From Cololabis saira (Eukaryota > Chordata > Actinopteri > Beloniformes > Belonidae): DNA of 64,000 nt. Below the pieces are notes generated by a model. It did no database searches. It saw nothing but the letters and a program-made list of their open reading frames with translations, and was not told the origin of the DNA. The stretch spans positions 22,196,501-22,260,500 of the forward strand of contig NC_084592.1 in NCBI RefSeq assembly GCF_033807715.1, given 5' to 3'. The position numbers and the translations under genes are program-made. The stretch's first letter is position 1. Each line of letters starts with the position of its first letter. Below are positions 1 through 10,300 of this stretch, one piece after another.

Positions 1-36
1 TACTGATGCAACTCTTCCTTCCTTTCCTTTATGCAG

Positions 37-207
37 TTACGAAATGTAAACCTGTCTTGCGTGCGCACATGCATGGTGGTGGCGGAGGAGAGGCCTCGCA
101 TATCCCTCACTCAGTCCTTCTCAAAGATCTTTAAGGACTTGGGTCTTTCTCCGCGAGCTGTGAGCACCACCTTTGGCTGCAGGGTGAATGTAGCAATCTG
201 TTTGCAG
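37..207 (+). CDS. dip2a: DIP2 (dip2a-like), internal exon
   Basis: This is the first of seven 3'-terminal exons of a disco-interacting protein 2 gene; upstream exons lie outside the window. It is bounded by an acceptor (tatgcag) and a donor (gtaagc), ends in phase 0, and encodes about 57 residues of the second AMP-binding (adenylate-forming, acyl-CoA-synthetase-like) domain, including GLSPRAVSTTFGCRVN. DIP2 proteins carry a DMAP1-binding N-terminus and two AMP-binding domains. The DIP2 family is certain from the joined exons. The A paralogue is favoured because exon 5 reads NATGYYTVYGEEALHADHF, which resembles DIP2A as I remember it, but this was not checked by alignment. Confidence 0.9.
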
Positions 208-1699
208 GTAAGCAGTTGGTAAAACATAAGACACGGGGTTGATTCAATAGACAGAATGAATGCAAATCACTACTTATTGAAGATCATTAGATGAAAGGTT
301 GCAGCAACAGGCACTCAGTCCTTCTCAGTCTGACTGTTGACTTTTATTTTATTTTCTCTTTTGGCCTTTTAGGTTTTTTTTTTGTGGTTTTTGCAAACCT
401 TGTTTATTTTTTTTGTGTGTGTGTATGTTTCTGTCTATCCTAAGTATATAATTACATACGTACATATGTTTATTTATCTGTCCTGCCCTGTCCTGTCAGC
501 CCAACAGGTTAGGGAAACTGGCTGAGCAGGTACTGTGGGATAAGAGTGGCTGATCGCTCTGCTGCTGGCCGTGTGTGTCTGTGTGCGTGTCTGTGTGTGC
601 GTGTGTTTGTCTGTGTGTTTATGTAAATACCTCTCCATCTTGCATGACATTTAAACAGGCTTTGCTTCACTTCACTTTAGTTTTTTTTTTTTTCCCTCTC
701 CGACAAGTTTCAACTTCACTTTTGTTTAAGCTGATTCTTCCTTGTATCGGTTGGCTTTCAGCCATCCTCCCACGGATTTACAGGGTGTGATGCCACATGT
801 GATCGCTTCACATCGGCTGGCAGCACAGACTGCTGTGATTCAACAGTATCTAAAATTATGTGCAATGTTTGCCAAAACCATTTAACTTTACACCACATTG
901 TGCTACACACTTTACATGGAAGAATTTCTTTACTCATTTTGTTATGTTTTAATAGCTAAAGTACTTTTTTGTTACTTTTTGAGCACGGCCAGTATATACT
1001 GTATATTGAACAACAAGCTTATATGTAACTTTTATAGATGGAGTAATACAGTTATATATTGAATGAAATAGTTAAGATAAATCGACATATATCGGGATAT
1101 GGTCTTTTTTCCTTCCCCCAAATGAGCTCTGTTGCTGAACCGTCTGCTTGGCTTGAACGACTGACTTTCCACGACTCATTTAGCTAAATCTGCTCTCCTG
1201 GTGTACCGACCTCACGAACCTCAAAACGGCAACCGTTTGTGCTCCCTCTGTTACTGTCAAAGGCGTGATGAGAAACCTAATTATATGTGACTTGTCTTAA
1301 AAGGTGAAGCAGGGATTACAAATCTCCCCACAGACCGAATCAAAATCTGCCACAGAAAAAGTTCAGTTAGATGTTCAGACATTTAATAAAAACAAATGGT
1401 GTTCAGATTTGTTTTTTATAAAAAAGGGCGAATTTGCATTTTCTTTTAATATTACACCAACTGCGGTATAGTTTGGCAGAACTAGATGTTGGAGGAAACG
1501 TCTGTGTTTACATGGTCCTAATCATCGTAGCCTGGCTGGTTGGCTTCTGGCTGCCCGGCTTCTGGCTGCCCCCTGCTTCGTCAGCGGCTATTTCATAATC
1601 GGCTTCCCCCTTCCCTCCACCCAGGCCACATGCAGCGATCGTATCAGGGCCGCAGCAGCTACATTATGAACTCACATCCAGTTGTGTGTGTTTTTTCAG
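208..1699 (+). other. DIP2 intron
   Basis: This is a 1.5-kb intron joining two exons in phase 0. It holds short TG-rich runs (about 410-425 and 570-620) and AT-rich sequence. No further coding exon is needed, because the flanking exons read through as ICLQ-GTAGPDP. Confidence 0.7.
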
Positions 1700-1761
1700 G
1701 GCACGGCTGGACCAGACCCCACCACCGTTTATGTGGACATGAGAGCACTACGACACGATAG
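1700..1761 (+). CDS. dip2a: DIP2 exon 2 of window
   Basis: The exon runs from acceptor ttttttcag to donor gtagga. It encodes GTAGPDPTTVYVDMRALRHD plus two bases that complete an Arg codon with the next exon. The segment is strongly conserved among DIP2 proteins. Confidence 0.9.
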
Positions 1762-1976
1762 GTAGGAGGCACTGGAGAAATACTTTCTTCAGTTTCTCTG
1801 GGGGGTTTTGTGGGGTTTTTTGAGGGGAGGAGGGTTCTTTATTCTTACTTTTAATCATTTAAAATGAATATGATTATATATTTTTTAACTCTGACACATC
1901 TTTACAGTTTTTCCTCGTCATTTTCTTAGACAAGATGACAAGAACGTCATAGATTTGCTTTTGTTTGCTTCAACAG

Positions 1977-2034
1977 AGTGCGTCTGGTGGAGAGAGGATC
2001 ACCGCACAGCTTGCCGCTGATGGAATCAGGCAAG
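1977..2034 (+). CDS. dip2a: DIP2 exon 3 of window
   Basis: The exon runs from acceptor caacag to donor gtaaac. It encodes the end of the split Arg codon and then VRLVERGSPHSLPLMESGK, ending in phase 0. Confidence 0.9.
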
Positions 2035-2124
2035 GTAAACAAATGCAATGACACAGTTGTGGAGAAATTCTTGAGCCATTTCTTTGTTTTTGCTCATTTG
2101 AGACATGCCTCTCTGCTTGTTTAG

Positions 2125-2199
2125 ATCCTTCCTGGAGTGAAAGTGATCATTGCCAACACAGAAACCAAAGGACCCTTAGGAGACTCTCATCTTGGAGAG
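2125..2199 (+). CDS. dip2a: DIP2 exon 4 of window
   Basis: The exon is bounded by acceptor tgtttag and donor gtaggt and encodes 25 residues (ILPGVKVIIANTETKG and on to HLGE) within the second AMP-binding domain. It ends in phase 0. The following intron holds a decayed hAT element. Confidence 0.9.
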
Positions 2200-2559
2200 G
2201 TAGGTCCCAGCGACATTGAGTTTTTCACAGACTTGTGCCACCTTCGCCGCCAATTTATGTGCAATCTGAGTACCTCAACACATTAGAAATTAGTCAGAGC
2301 TGCATCACTTTTCCAAGTTATAGGATGTTTTATCTGGATATCAACAATCTCGTCTCTACGATAATTTCTGTTATTTTCTTCTTGGTGTTATGTTAACGCC
2401 AACCTGAACGCTCCAGACGAAGTCATAAAACGCCTGTTTTTAAAAACGTTTCTCTTGCTAATGATCTGTTACTTTATTGTACTGGATAAGCAGAACCTTG
2501 CTGCCAGTTGTAGTTTCAGATCTGTTTTTGATGATCTGTTTCAGAATGTGTATCACAAT

Positions 2560-3440
2560 CAAGGGTGTCAAATTAGCGATTACGATTAATTAATTACAGG
2601 CATATTTAGCTCATTATGTTTTTTAATGGTTTTATTCACTTAATCTATTTTTTAATCTCTAACTTTACTTTCTCTGTTTGCGAGTTGCCTTTATTATGCG
2701 ATCTGTGTTTGCACGGTGGGCTTCTTGTGCTTGAGTTGTTAACGGCGGAAAACAATGGCCAGTCCCACCTGAAGTGGACATTGATTGGCTGTCAATGTGT
2801 TTAGGCGTGTTTAACATAAGCTGGTCGGTTCCCATTGTAGCTGCACAGGCTTGGGGCGGTGAGTAGCGGAGAAGGCAGAATGGAGGAGCATGTGAAAGTT
2901 ATCGGTCCAGTGAATGGGGAATTTATATTTCTAAAATACCCCGACGGCACCATTGATACTAGTAGATTGATATGTGTTGTTTGTGTAGAGGACTTTGCTC
3001 ACCACCGAAGCAGCTCAAGTTTAGCCACATAAATGCAAAGCACCCGGTAGCGAGCGCAGCCACAGCTAACGTTAGCAGCAACGATGTTGCCATAGCAACG
3101 CTCTTCCCCAAACTAAACTCGAGGAGAGCAGCCCGCGCATGCGCACGTCTGCGACCGAGAGGATGGCGAATGTTCTTGCCAGGTGGATGTAAATGGCTAG
3201 GACTGCATCTGTTCAAGTCTGTTAAAAATAAATAAATGACTTTATAAATCCACTTTTTTTTGTTATATATCAATGTTTTGATCGGCCACAATAATGTAAT
3301 GAATTTAAAGGAAAACACCTCAAGTTGAAGACTTTTCTCAGCAATTTTTAGGTGAGATTAAAAAAAAAAGAGATTAATTAATTAAATAATTAATTACAGA
3401 TCGTAATCTGTCCGTTTTTTTTAATCCCTTGACGGCACTA
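2560..3440. mobile_element. hAT-like element in DIP2 intron
   Basis: An 881-bp insert lies in the DIP2 intron. It begins CAAGGGTGTCAA and ends with the inverted partner TTGACGGCACTA. The flanks are ATCACAAT (2552-2559) and ATCAGAAT (3441-3448), a 7-of-8 match to an 8-bp hAT target duplication. Both ends are rich in TTAATTAAT. The interior holds a decayed BED-finger coding remnant, which supports the hAT assignment. Confidence 0.75.
2880..3235 (+). pseudogene. hAT BED-type zinc-finger remnant (ZBED-like)
   Basis: From the ATG at 2880 the frame reads MEEHVKVIGPVNGEFIFLKY and then ICVVCVEDF-HHRSSSSL. This is the CxxC half of a BED finger typical of ZBED-like hAT transposases. The frame stops at a TAA near 3030, while the matching H-x-H half (HINAKHP) continues in another frame, so there is at least one frameshift. 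No DDE catalytic region is visible. Confidence 0.7.
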
Positions 3441-3487
3441 ATCAGAATGCGTATTTTCTCTGAAACATGACTGCATCCGTGTGACAG

Positions 3488-3662
3488 ATCTGGGTGAGCA
3501 GTCCTCACAACGCCACGGGCTACTACACGGTGTACGGGGAGGAGGCGCTGCACGCCGACCACTTCAACACCAAGCTCAGCTTCGGGGACACTCAGACCGT
3601 CTGGGCAAGGACCGGATATCTGGGCTTCTTGCGGCGCACCGAGCTGACCGATGCCTGCGGAG
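3488..3662 (+). CDS. dip2a: DIP2 exon 5 of window
   Basis: The exon is bounded by acceptor gtgacag and donor gtacct. It encodes IWVSSPHNATGYYTVYGEEA and continues through SFGDTQTVWARTGYLGFLRR. It ends in phase 1, and the Glu codon is completed by the next exon. Confidence 0.92.
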
Positions 3663-3747
3663 GTACCTAGTGCTTTTTGTTGTTGTTGATTTGCTTCACC
3701 GTGGGAAGCAAAAATCCATTCCTCACGTGTTTGTGTGTACGTTACAG

Positions 3748-3871
3748 AGCGGCACGACGCCCTCTATGTGGTGGGCTCTGTCGATGAGACTCTGGAGCTG
3801 AGGGGGATGAGGTATCACCCCATCGATATCGAGACCTCCGTCATCCGCTCTCACAAGAGCATAGCTGAATG
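3748..3871 (+). CDS. dip2a: DIP2 exon 6 of window
   Basis: The exon is bounded by acceptor gttacag and donor gtgaga. It encodes RHDALYVVGSVDETLELRGM, then YHPIDIETSVIRSHKSIAE, and ends in a split Cys codon. The D-x-x-x-x-x-G/H-P-x-D-I-E arrangement is the C-terminal hinge region of adenylate-forming enzymes. Confidence 0.92.
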
Positions 3872-3996
3872 GTGAGAAATGACCACAATTTCTTATAAAT
3901 GTTTTAAATCATTTTGTGCTCAGAGTGGCATGAATCCTGAATTCCCCTCCATCTTTCTTCCTTACATCAAACGCCTCCTCCTCTCCCTCCACCCAG

Positions 3997-4249
3997 TGCC
4001 GTGTTCACGTGGACCAACCTCCTGGTGGTGGTGGTGGAGCTGGAGGGCTCGGAGCAGGAGGCCCTGGACCTCGTGGCCCTGGTGACCAACGTGGTCCTGG
4101 AGGAGCACTACCTCATCGTGGGGGTGGTGGTGGTGGTGGACCCTGGCGTCATCCCCATCAACTCCAGAGGGGAGAAGCAACGCATGCACCTCAGAGACGG
4201 ATTCCTGGCCGACCAGCTAGACCCCATATATGTAGCTTACAACATGTGA
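3997..4249 (+). CDS. dip2a: DIP2 terminal exon
   Basis: The exon starts after acceptor acccag, completes the split Cys codon, and encodes the very conserved C-terminus from AVFTWTNLLVVVVELEG through NSRGEKQRMHLRDGF to DQLDPIYVAYNM and TGA. The ending DPIYVAYNM identifies the DIP2 family beyond doubt. The exon is GC-rich, so several antisense and shifted frames are open across it by chance. Confidence 0.95.
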
Positions 4250-5835
4250 GGGCCCCTCTCTCGTCACCCCCCAACCCCCCCCATGTGTCTTATCACGCTG
4301 CAGGAGACAGCAGGACAACGCCAGCGCCAGCGGCCTCCTTTTTAAAGAAAGGGAGGCGTTCCATTTGGTTTTGGCACAGAGAGAAAAATGAAACGGTGAT
4401 TTCATGCCTCAGCAAATAATGTTTCAAAGGGCATTGTTGTTTTACTAGAGTATGTCTTGGATGTATGACGAAATTCCTTAAACCCAGGAGACCCGAGAGA
4501 GCTGCACAGAGGGGTGGTTATAGTATGATATTACAGTGTGCCATTAACATAATTTATTTTGTCAACCTCTGTATGGATGAATGTTCAGCGTGCACTTGTG
4601 CCATGAAACGTACTCACATTAAAGCCGTGGCTAGCTTTTGTTTTCAGGTTCTGTTTAAAAGCACGCGACGCAGAAACAGAGAAGCAGACATCAGTGTTGT
4701 AAAAAGATCAGCAGACTGAGTTGTGTTTTTTTTGCTCATTCCAGCAGTTGTGATTTAGTTGGTAGCATCAGTAGCTTCCAAATATTGTTGTGGTGACTCA
4801 GTCGCGTACTATTACATTTAAAATGTGTAATGCGGTTATTGTTTTCTCTGGTATGCGGTGTGATTGATGTGGAAGGTGTTGCTTTGAATGACTGCATACA
4901 GTAAGTGCCAATCGATTGAAGCTGAGGGATGGAGAGGAATATAACCGTTGCTTTCCTATCACCGGCGAGCGAAACGAAGCCTTAAGTGTTGTTGAGACGC
5001 CTGTTTCTGTTTATCGGCTGTTGAACTGGGGTGAGAATATGCAGAAGAGGGTTACGTTTGAAGAATCCTGCTCTTATCGCACCCAAAGTGTTTCATGTTT
5101 TAAGCAAAGATAAATATACTTGATCCGAGCATCAGCCATTACAAACACACTTCATGGACATTCTTTTTAATGTCTGAACGTGTTCGTTATAGGAAAAAGC
5201 TGAACGAATTTGTTGTAGGTATGATTTTGTTGCCTCACTTCTAGTGCCACAAGGTTGGGTGAAAGTTGAATTATGATGATGATAAATAATGTGCTGCATT
5301 TATGAGGCAAGTGTCTAATATGCTCATCTTAACCTCCCTCCTTGTTTGTTACATTGAATTGTAAAGATGCTCATCCTTGTACATTGCTTCTCTTACTTCT
5401 GTGTGCACATCTCTTCGGAGACGGGCTCCAGCCTGCTGTAAGTATGTATAGATTTTGTGTAAATTATTAATAGACAAGGGGACGACAGGAAATCCTGAAA
5501 CACGGACTACATCTGGTATATCTGTGAACTTGTCCTTTACGTTGAAAAAAAAAAGAAGAAGTTGCAGTGGATTCTCATGTGGGCGACACGAAGAGCCCCG
5601 CAAACGTTTTCAGAGTGAACGGACGGCGGGGAACTGGCCACTTCAGGGTGAGACGAAGCACACTCCAGCACAATGAAGAGACGGTTTAACTCTGGCAGCC
5701 GCTGAGTTGTTGCATCCTCCAGAGCAGACTTTTGTTGTTGATGTACGGAAAGATAATTTGTCTGATATATGGTTAGTTGTCATTATTTTCATAACATGAT
5801 TTCATAATGAATAAAAAGGTAATTTTGACTGGTAA
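4250..5835 (+). other. DIP2 3'UTR with poly(A) signal at 5810-5815
   Basis: This non-coding stretch follows the stop codon. An AATAAA at 5810-5815 is followed by T/G-rich sequence (tggtaatgtctgtc), which suits a poly(A) site near 5830-5840. The part from 5235 on is duplicated at 37452. The end point is inferred; AATAAA motifs near 6086 and 6135 are alternatives. Confidence 0.55.
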
Positions 5836-6639
5836 TGTCTGTCTTTATTTGCAACTCAACACTCAAGCGTGCTGCCCAGTAATACCTGATTGCATTCACT
5901 TATTCGGGAATTATCGGTCAATGCGGAAGCCTTGGAAAAGGTTGTTTCCTTGTTGCACAGAAGTGAGTCCCAGCCAACATGGTGAGAGTTAAAGGGGGGG
6001 TAAGTAAACCATCATCTGCATGTCGTGTGAAATTTCTATAACAAACCTGTTGTCCTGGGAAGACACTTCCTTTTGGCTTGCCTTTACTAAATAAACATCG
6101 CTAAATGATCAAGTAAGATTAGCAGTAAATAAATGAAATAAACGTGTTTCTCATTCAGACCTAATGATCAATATATCCAAATCAATTATGCTAAAGTGAG
6201 CAATTGGGGCAGTGATGGACGATTTCAGAAATAATCCAGTTGATAAGATTTTCAGGCTTATTTTTTTTCAGTTTTAAAAAAAAAAAAATTTTAAGCATTG
6301 TTCTTTTTCAAAAGTGGACTAAAGGTTTCACAAATTGAAAAATCTGTTTTAAAGAATTTATTTCCTTATGTAATCCAGACAAGATCTTTGAATCGTGACC
6401 TGGTCCAAGTTGGTTGATGAGCTCTGATTTGGCTCTTTATTTGTCTAACTTTAGTCCAAATTTAGCAACATATCTATCCTGGAAGTCTTCACTCATGGTG
6501 AACGTGAAAATGGGAAGAAAAATAATAAGAAGGTGAAACTGTCCTAAATATACTTCATGATACAGAAACTTTGCTCACACATCGTGAAAGCTCAATAACA
6601 CACAAGTAAATAAAAAGTACAAATAAACACATCTTCATA
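5836..6639. other. Convergent intergenic region
   Basis: About 800 bp lie between the probable DIP2 poly(A) site and the probable 3' end of the sacsin-like transcript, which converge here. The sequence is AT-rich with poly(T)/poly(A) runs at about 6260-6290. I see no gene. The same sequence recurs at about 38050-38870, apart from small indels such as an expanded poly(T). Confidence 0.6.
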
Positions 6640-7397
6640 CAGTATTTCGTTTTATTTTTAAATTTTCAAGTAAGATCTCCACAAACCTAAAATAATGGTG
6701 GCAACAATCACTGGCCCTTTCTCAAATAACTGTAAACAAAGATTATCTAACTGAGCAAGTAGTAGTCAATGAGCTATCAAAAAACATTTTACTTGACTAA
6801 AGTACTAAAAAAAAGTGGATTTTAGAACCAAATAAAAAAAAAGCATACTGTTTATCAAAAACATTAAAACCATACAGTGTCTGTCATCTTAATCAGCGTC
6901 TTCTGCACAACTGCTCAGAACATCAAAACAAACATTATTCTTTCAATTCAATCACTTTAACAAATCAAGGCAGAACTTCACAAAGACTTTATGTTTGGCA
7001 GTGAGTCAATTGTGAAACATTTCCATTATTATTAAAAAGCAAGTTGCATTTTGCATGGAAATATCCACGTTTACAGGTATAAACTATAAAAGTGATCACA
7101 CAGGTACTGAGAAGTCAAAAACATATGTATCGATAAAGTTTTAAAGTGATTGTGTTTTGTTAAAATATGTACAGGATTCATGTCATTAGTAATATTCTTC
7201 CATGCTTTAAATGATCATTGTTTGGTTTATATTAATGATTCAGTGTAACAGTAAAGGTATTTGCCTTTTGACAACAAACATGTTGCATGAAGTTCCGGCA
7301 GGTCTTCTGAGTTCAACTGTGAAATTGCTTTGCACTGGTCTGTTTCCTGTATTGTCTTTCTGTCAGCAGTTTAGTACGTTACTCACAACGTGCAAAT
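6640..7397 (-). other. sacsin-like copy 1 3'UTR, poly(A) signal at 6651-6656
   Basis: This AT-rich sequence follows the TAG at 7398-7400. A minus-strand AATAAA (plus-strand TTTATT, 6651-6656) is the likely poly(A) signal. The same motif is kept in copy 2 at 38879-38884. Confidence 0.5.
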
Positions 7398-10300
7398 CTA
7401 CATAACATATGTTTCTACTTTACTGAGAAGCTCAGATGCCTTTTTCAGAGCAGTCTTTGCATTCTCCAACCTGAACTGTCCATTTGGTATGTGTGGATGT
7501 GGATGGCAGTTGGGATATTGAGTCTTTTTGCTGTCCACTCCCAGTGCCCTCAGATCATCCACAATCTGAGGCAGGTCTTTCAGTTGAGAGTGATAGCTGG
7601 AAACTTTGGCTGCTGTGACAGTAATTGAGCTGCTGGTGGGCTGTCGACCATTTCTCCTATATTCTGCTGCAGTAAGAGCTTTTTCCACTGCTTGATGGAC
7701 TTTAAACAGACACCACTCTGTGCTTCCGCCATCGGTGTCTTTTTGAGCTGCGTCAAGGTCGCAGCGAGCTTGGCGAAACCAGCGCTGGGCCTCCTCTTTG
7801 TTCGGCCTTGGAACGTTTGCGTTGTGGCTCCCAAAGTTGTAGGAATGGTAGTTGTAGGAATGGGAATTATATGAACTGTGGCCCCTAAAGAATCTTTCTC
7901 GTCCACTTCTGTGAGACCTGGCCTCCCAGTTCCACTGTTCATAGAAGTCTCTGTAATTTGAGCTTCCACTTGAAGAGGATGGGCCTGAAGTTCTTACTTT
8001 GCCATTGGTGAGCTCTTCAACTCGATTCTTCAGATATTTGAATGCCTCAGTGGCGAGCGACTCGCAGTCGGGATTTTTGTCAGGATGCCATCGCAGGTAC
8101 AGTCGCTTTATGCCCTTCTGCCTCTCCTCCAAAGAAAAATTCCAGATCTCAGCCAGACATCTGTCAATTTCCCTTTTAGCTTCATCTAAAGTGGTTGGTA
8201 ATGGATTTTTTGTTGGCTGGGTTGAGCGTGGCGTTGCTCCTACCACCAGCTCCAGCTCCATGCAAGATGTGTTCCCTTCTGGTTTAACCTTCCTTTCTCG
8301 TTTAAACTGGTACAGGTCGAGATGACTGACTTCAATCGGTTCATCCTCTCCAATGTCAATCTTGTATCTGTTGGAATATCGTCCTTTGGGGCCTGGGAGG
8401 ATTTCAACAATAACTGCAAGGACGTACTTGTTGTTGATGTTATAGCCCACATATTCCCCCTCTTCAAAGTTGTTGAGGAAGTTCATGTCTAATGAATCAT
8501 GCCATTCTTCTGGAATATCTGTCCCAGTGGCTGGTGGACTAAAAACAAGGTTTTCACTACTGCCACTATCACGGACCTCAAAGTCGGCCAGAGTTTTTTG
8601 AACATCTTGCAAATCGTCGCACATGAGAAGTTGTCCGAGCACTGGGAAGTAAGTTGATGTCAAGTTGTTTCCTAAAAGAGCATTGATCTCCTTTGTCAAT
8701 TTCATATTAACCCCATGTATCACTTTGGGAGACATGTCATCGTTGTGTCTTAGGTAAAAGGTGCAGCCTTGTTGCTCTCGCTTGACAAAAACATCTGTTT
8801 CTCTGATCGTTTTTTCAAGTGGCTGCTCGTCCAGCCACAGCATTGTTTCCAGGGTGTCGCAACACACAATCTGAATGCTGCCAAAAGTCTTGTCACACAT
8901 CTTAGAAGCTTCTTCTTGTGTTATTTTGCCCTCAGACTGGTGTCTCAGAAGGCAAATCAGACCACGTCGAAACTCTTTGGAGGAGAGATGTCTCTCAAAC
9001 CAGCCGCTGAAGTCACAACCCGTCAAAAGCTCGCAGCGCTGCATGACTGAATCCACCAGTTTCTCGTGAGTGATCTGAGACAGCATCTTAGGCCGAAACT
9101 TCTCCGGCAGAAGCTGCACCAGCCGATGCTGCTCGTAGACGTCGCTGTCCAAATGACAGTTGCTGAGTTTCTCCAACAACAGGAAGTCATTCCCCAGAGC
9201 TTCTTCCAACCTTTTAGTCTCAAAAACTGTGTCATTGTAGTAGAGTGAGCATGATGGGTACAACTTTCCATCCACTGCAGGAAGATGCAACGTCTTAATG
9301 TCACCAGTGAGGACTTTGTTTCCTTGATTTTTGAGTAAGTGAAACAACTGCTCAACAGCTCGTTTTACAGTCTTGAGCTGGTTTCTGTTTTGTTGCGATT
9401 TGTCCAAAGAATCGTCATAAACCGCCTCCAGGACACTACAATACTGCCGTGCAGTAGCCTCGTCTGTAATGCCAACATTCTTGAAGAATGCTTTGTACAC
9501 GGCATCCTTTGAGGGGATTTGGTACAAGTAAGGTCTGAAATCCAGGTCGTGATTGAGTGAGAGACACACATGATCAGCTTTCACCAGTTGTGTGTCGTTT
9601 TCCACCAACACCAAAGGAAGACCAGCCAGTGGCTGTGCGTTAAAGCCCTGTCTTTGCAGGTGGGCGTACGAGCTACAGAACACTTCAGCACGAGTTTTGA
9701 TCAGCGCCTCGGTTGTACATGGAGACTGACAGATGTTTCTTATGTTGCTGGTAACGCAGTCTTCAGGTGGTTGGTCATGAACACCTATATTTTCCATCAT
9801 GTTTCGGGTTTTCTGTGAAAGATAACATGGTAGCTCTATAACTGGCATTGAGGACCAAATCAGATCTTGATGATTACAATTGCTACTTATCAAAGATCCT
9901 CTGATCTTAACAGTAATTCTCCCTGCAGCAAATGGTTGATGATAGTTGCAAAGTTCTTCTCTAATCTTCTCTGGAAAAATGAACTTGATGTCAGCTATGG
10001 TCTTCAGCAATTTCTCTCCTCCGTCTTCGTCATAGTTCACTTTGTTCAAAGCAACTCTGAAAAGTAACTTTGATTTTTCCTTCAGTTCTTTGAGGTTGCT
10101 GTTTCCTTTTGCTTCTGTTTCTAACTGGAAAGCAAAGTTGATGACCTCATCGTTTGACACTTCATGCTTCATTCCAAGCTCTCTGATGAGCTGTCTCGCT
10201 TGTGGGGTTTTCTTTTCATCCCCATCACACAAGTCAGTCCAAACTTTCTGAGGCACAAATCTTTCTTTAGGTGCCATTTTCTTATAAAGCTCGACAGTAG

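Noticed and set aside
4009..4419. Glycine-rich plus-strand ORF over the last DIP2 exon
   Set aside because: This is a shifted frame of GC-rich conserved coding sequence; the DIP2 frame explains the region.
7580..7969. Minus-strand 129-codon ORF over the HEPN region (also 39806-40195)
   Set aside because: This is an overlapping frame within the giant exon; the main frame has J and HEPN similarity.
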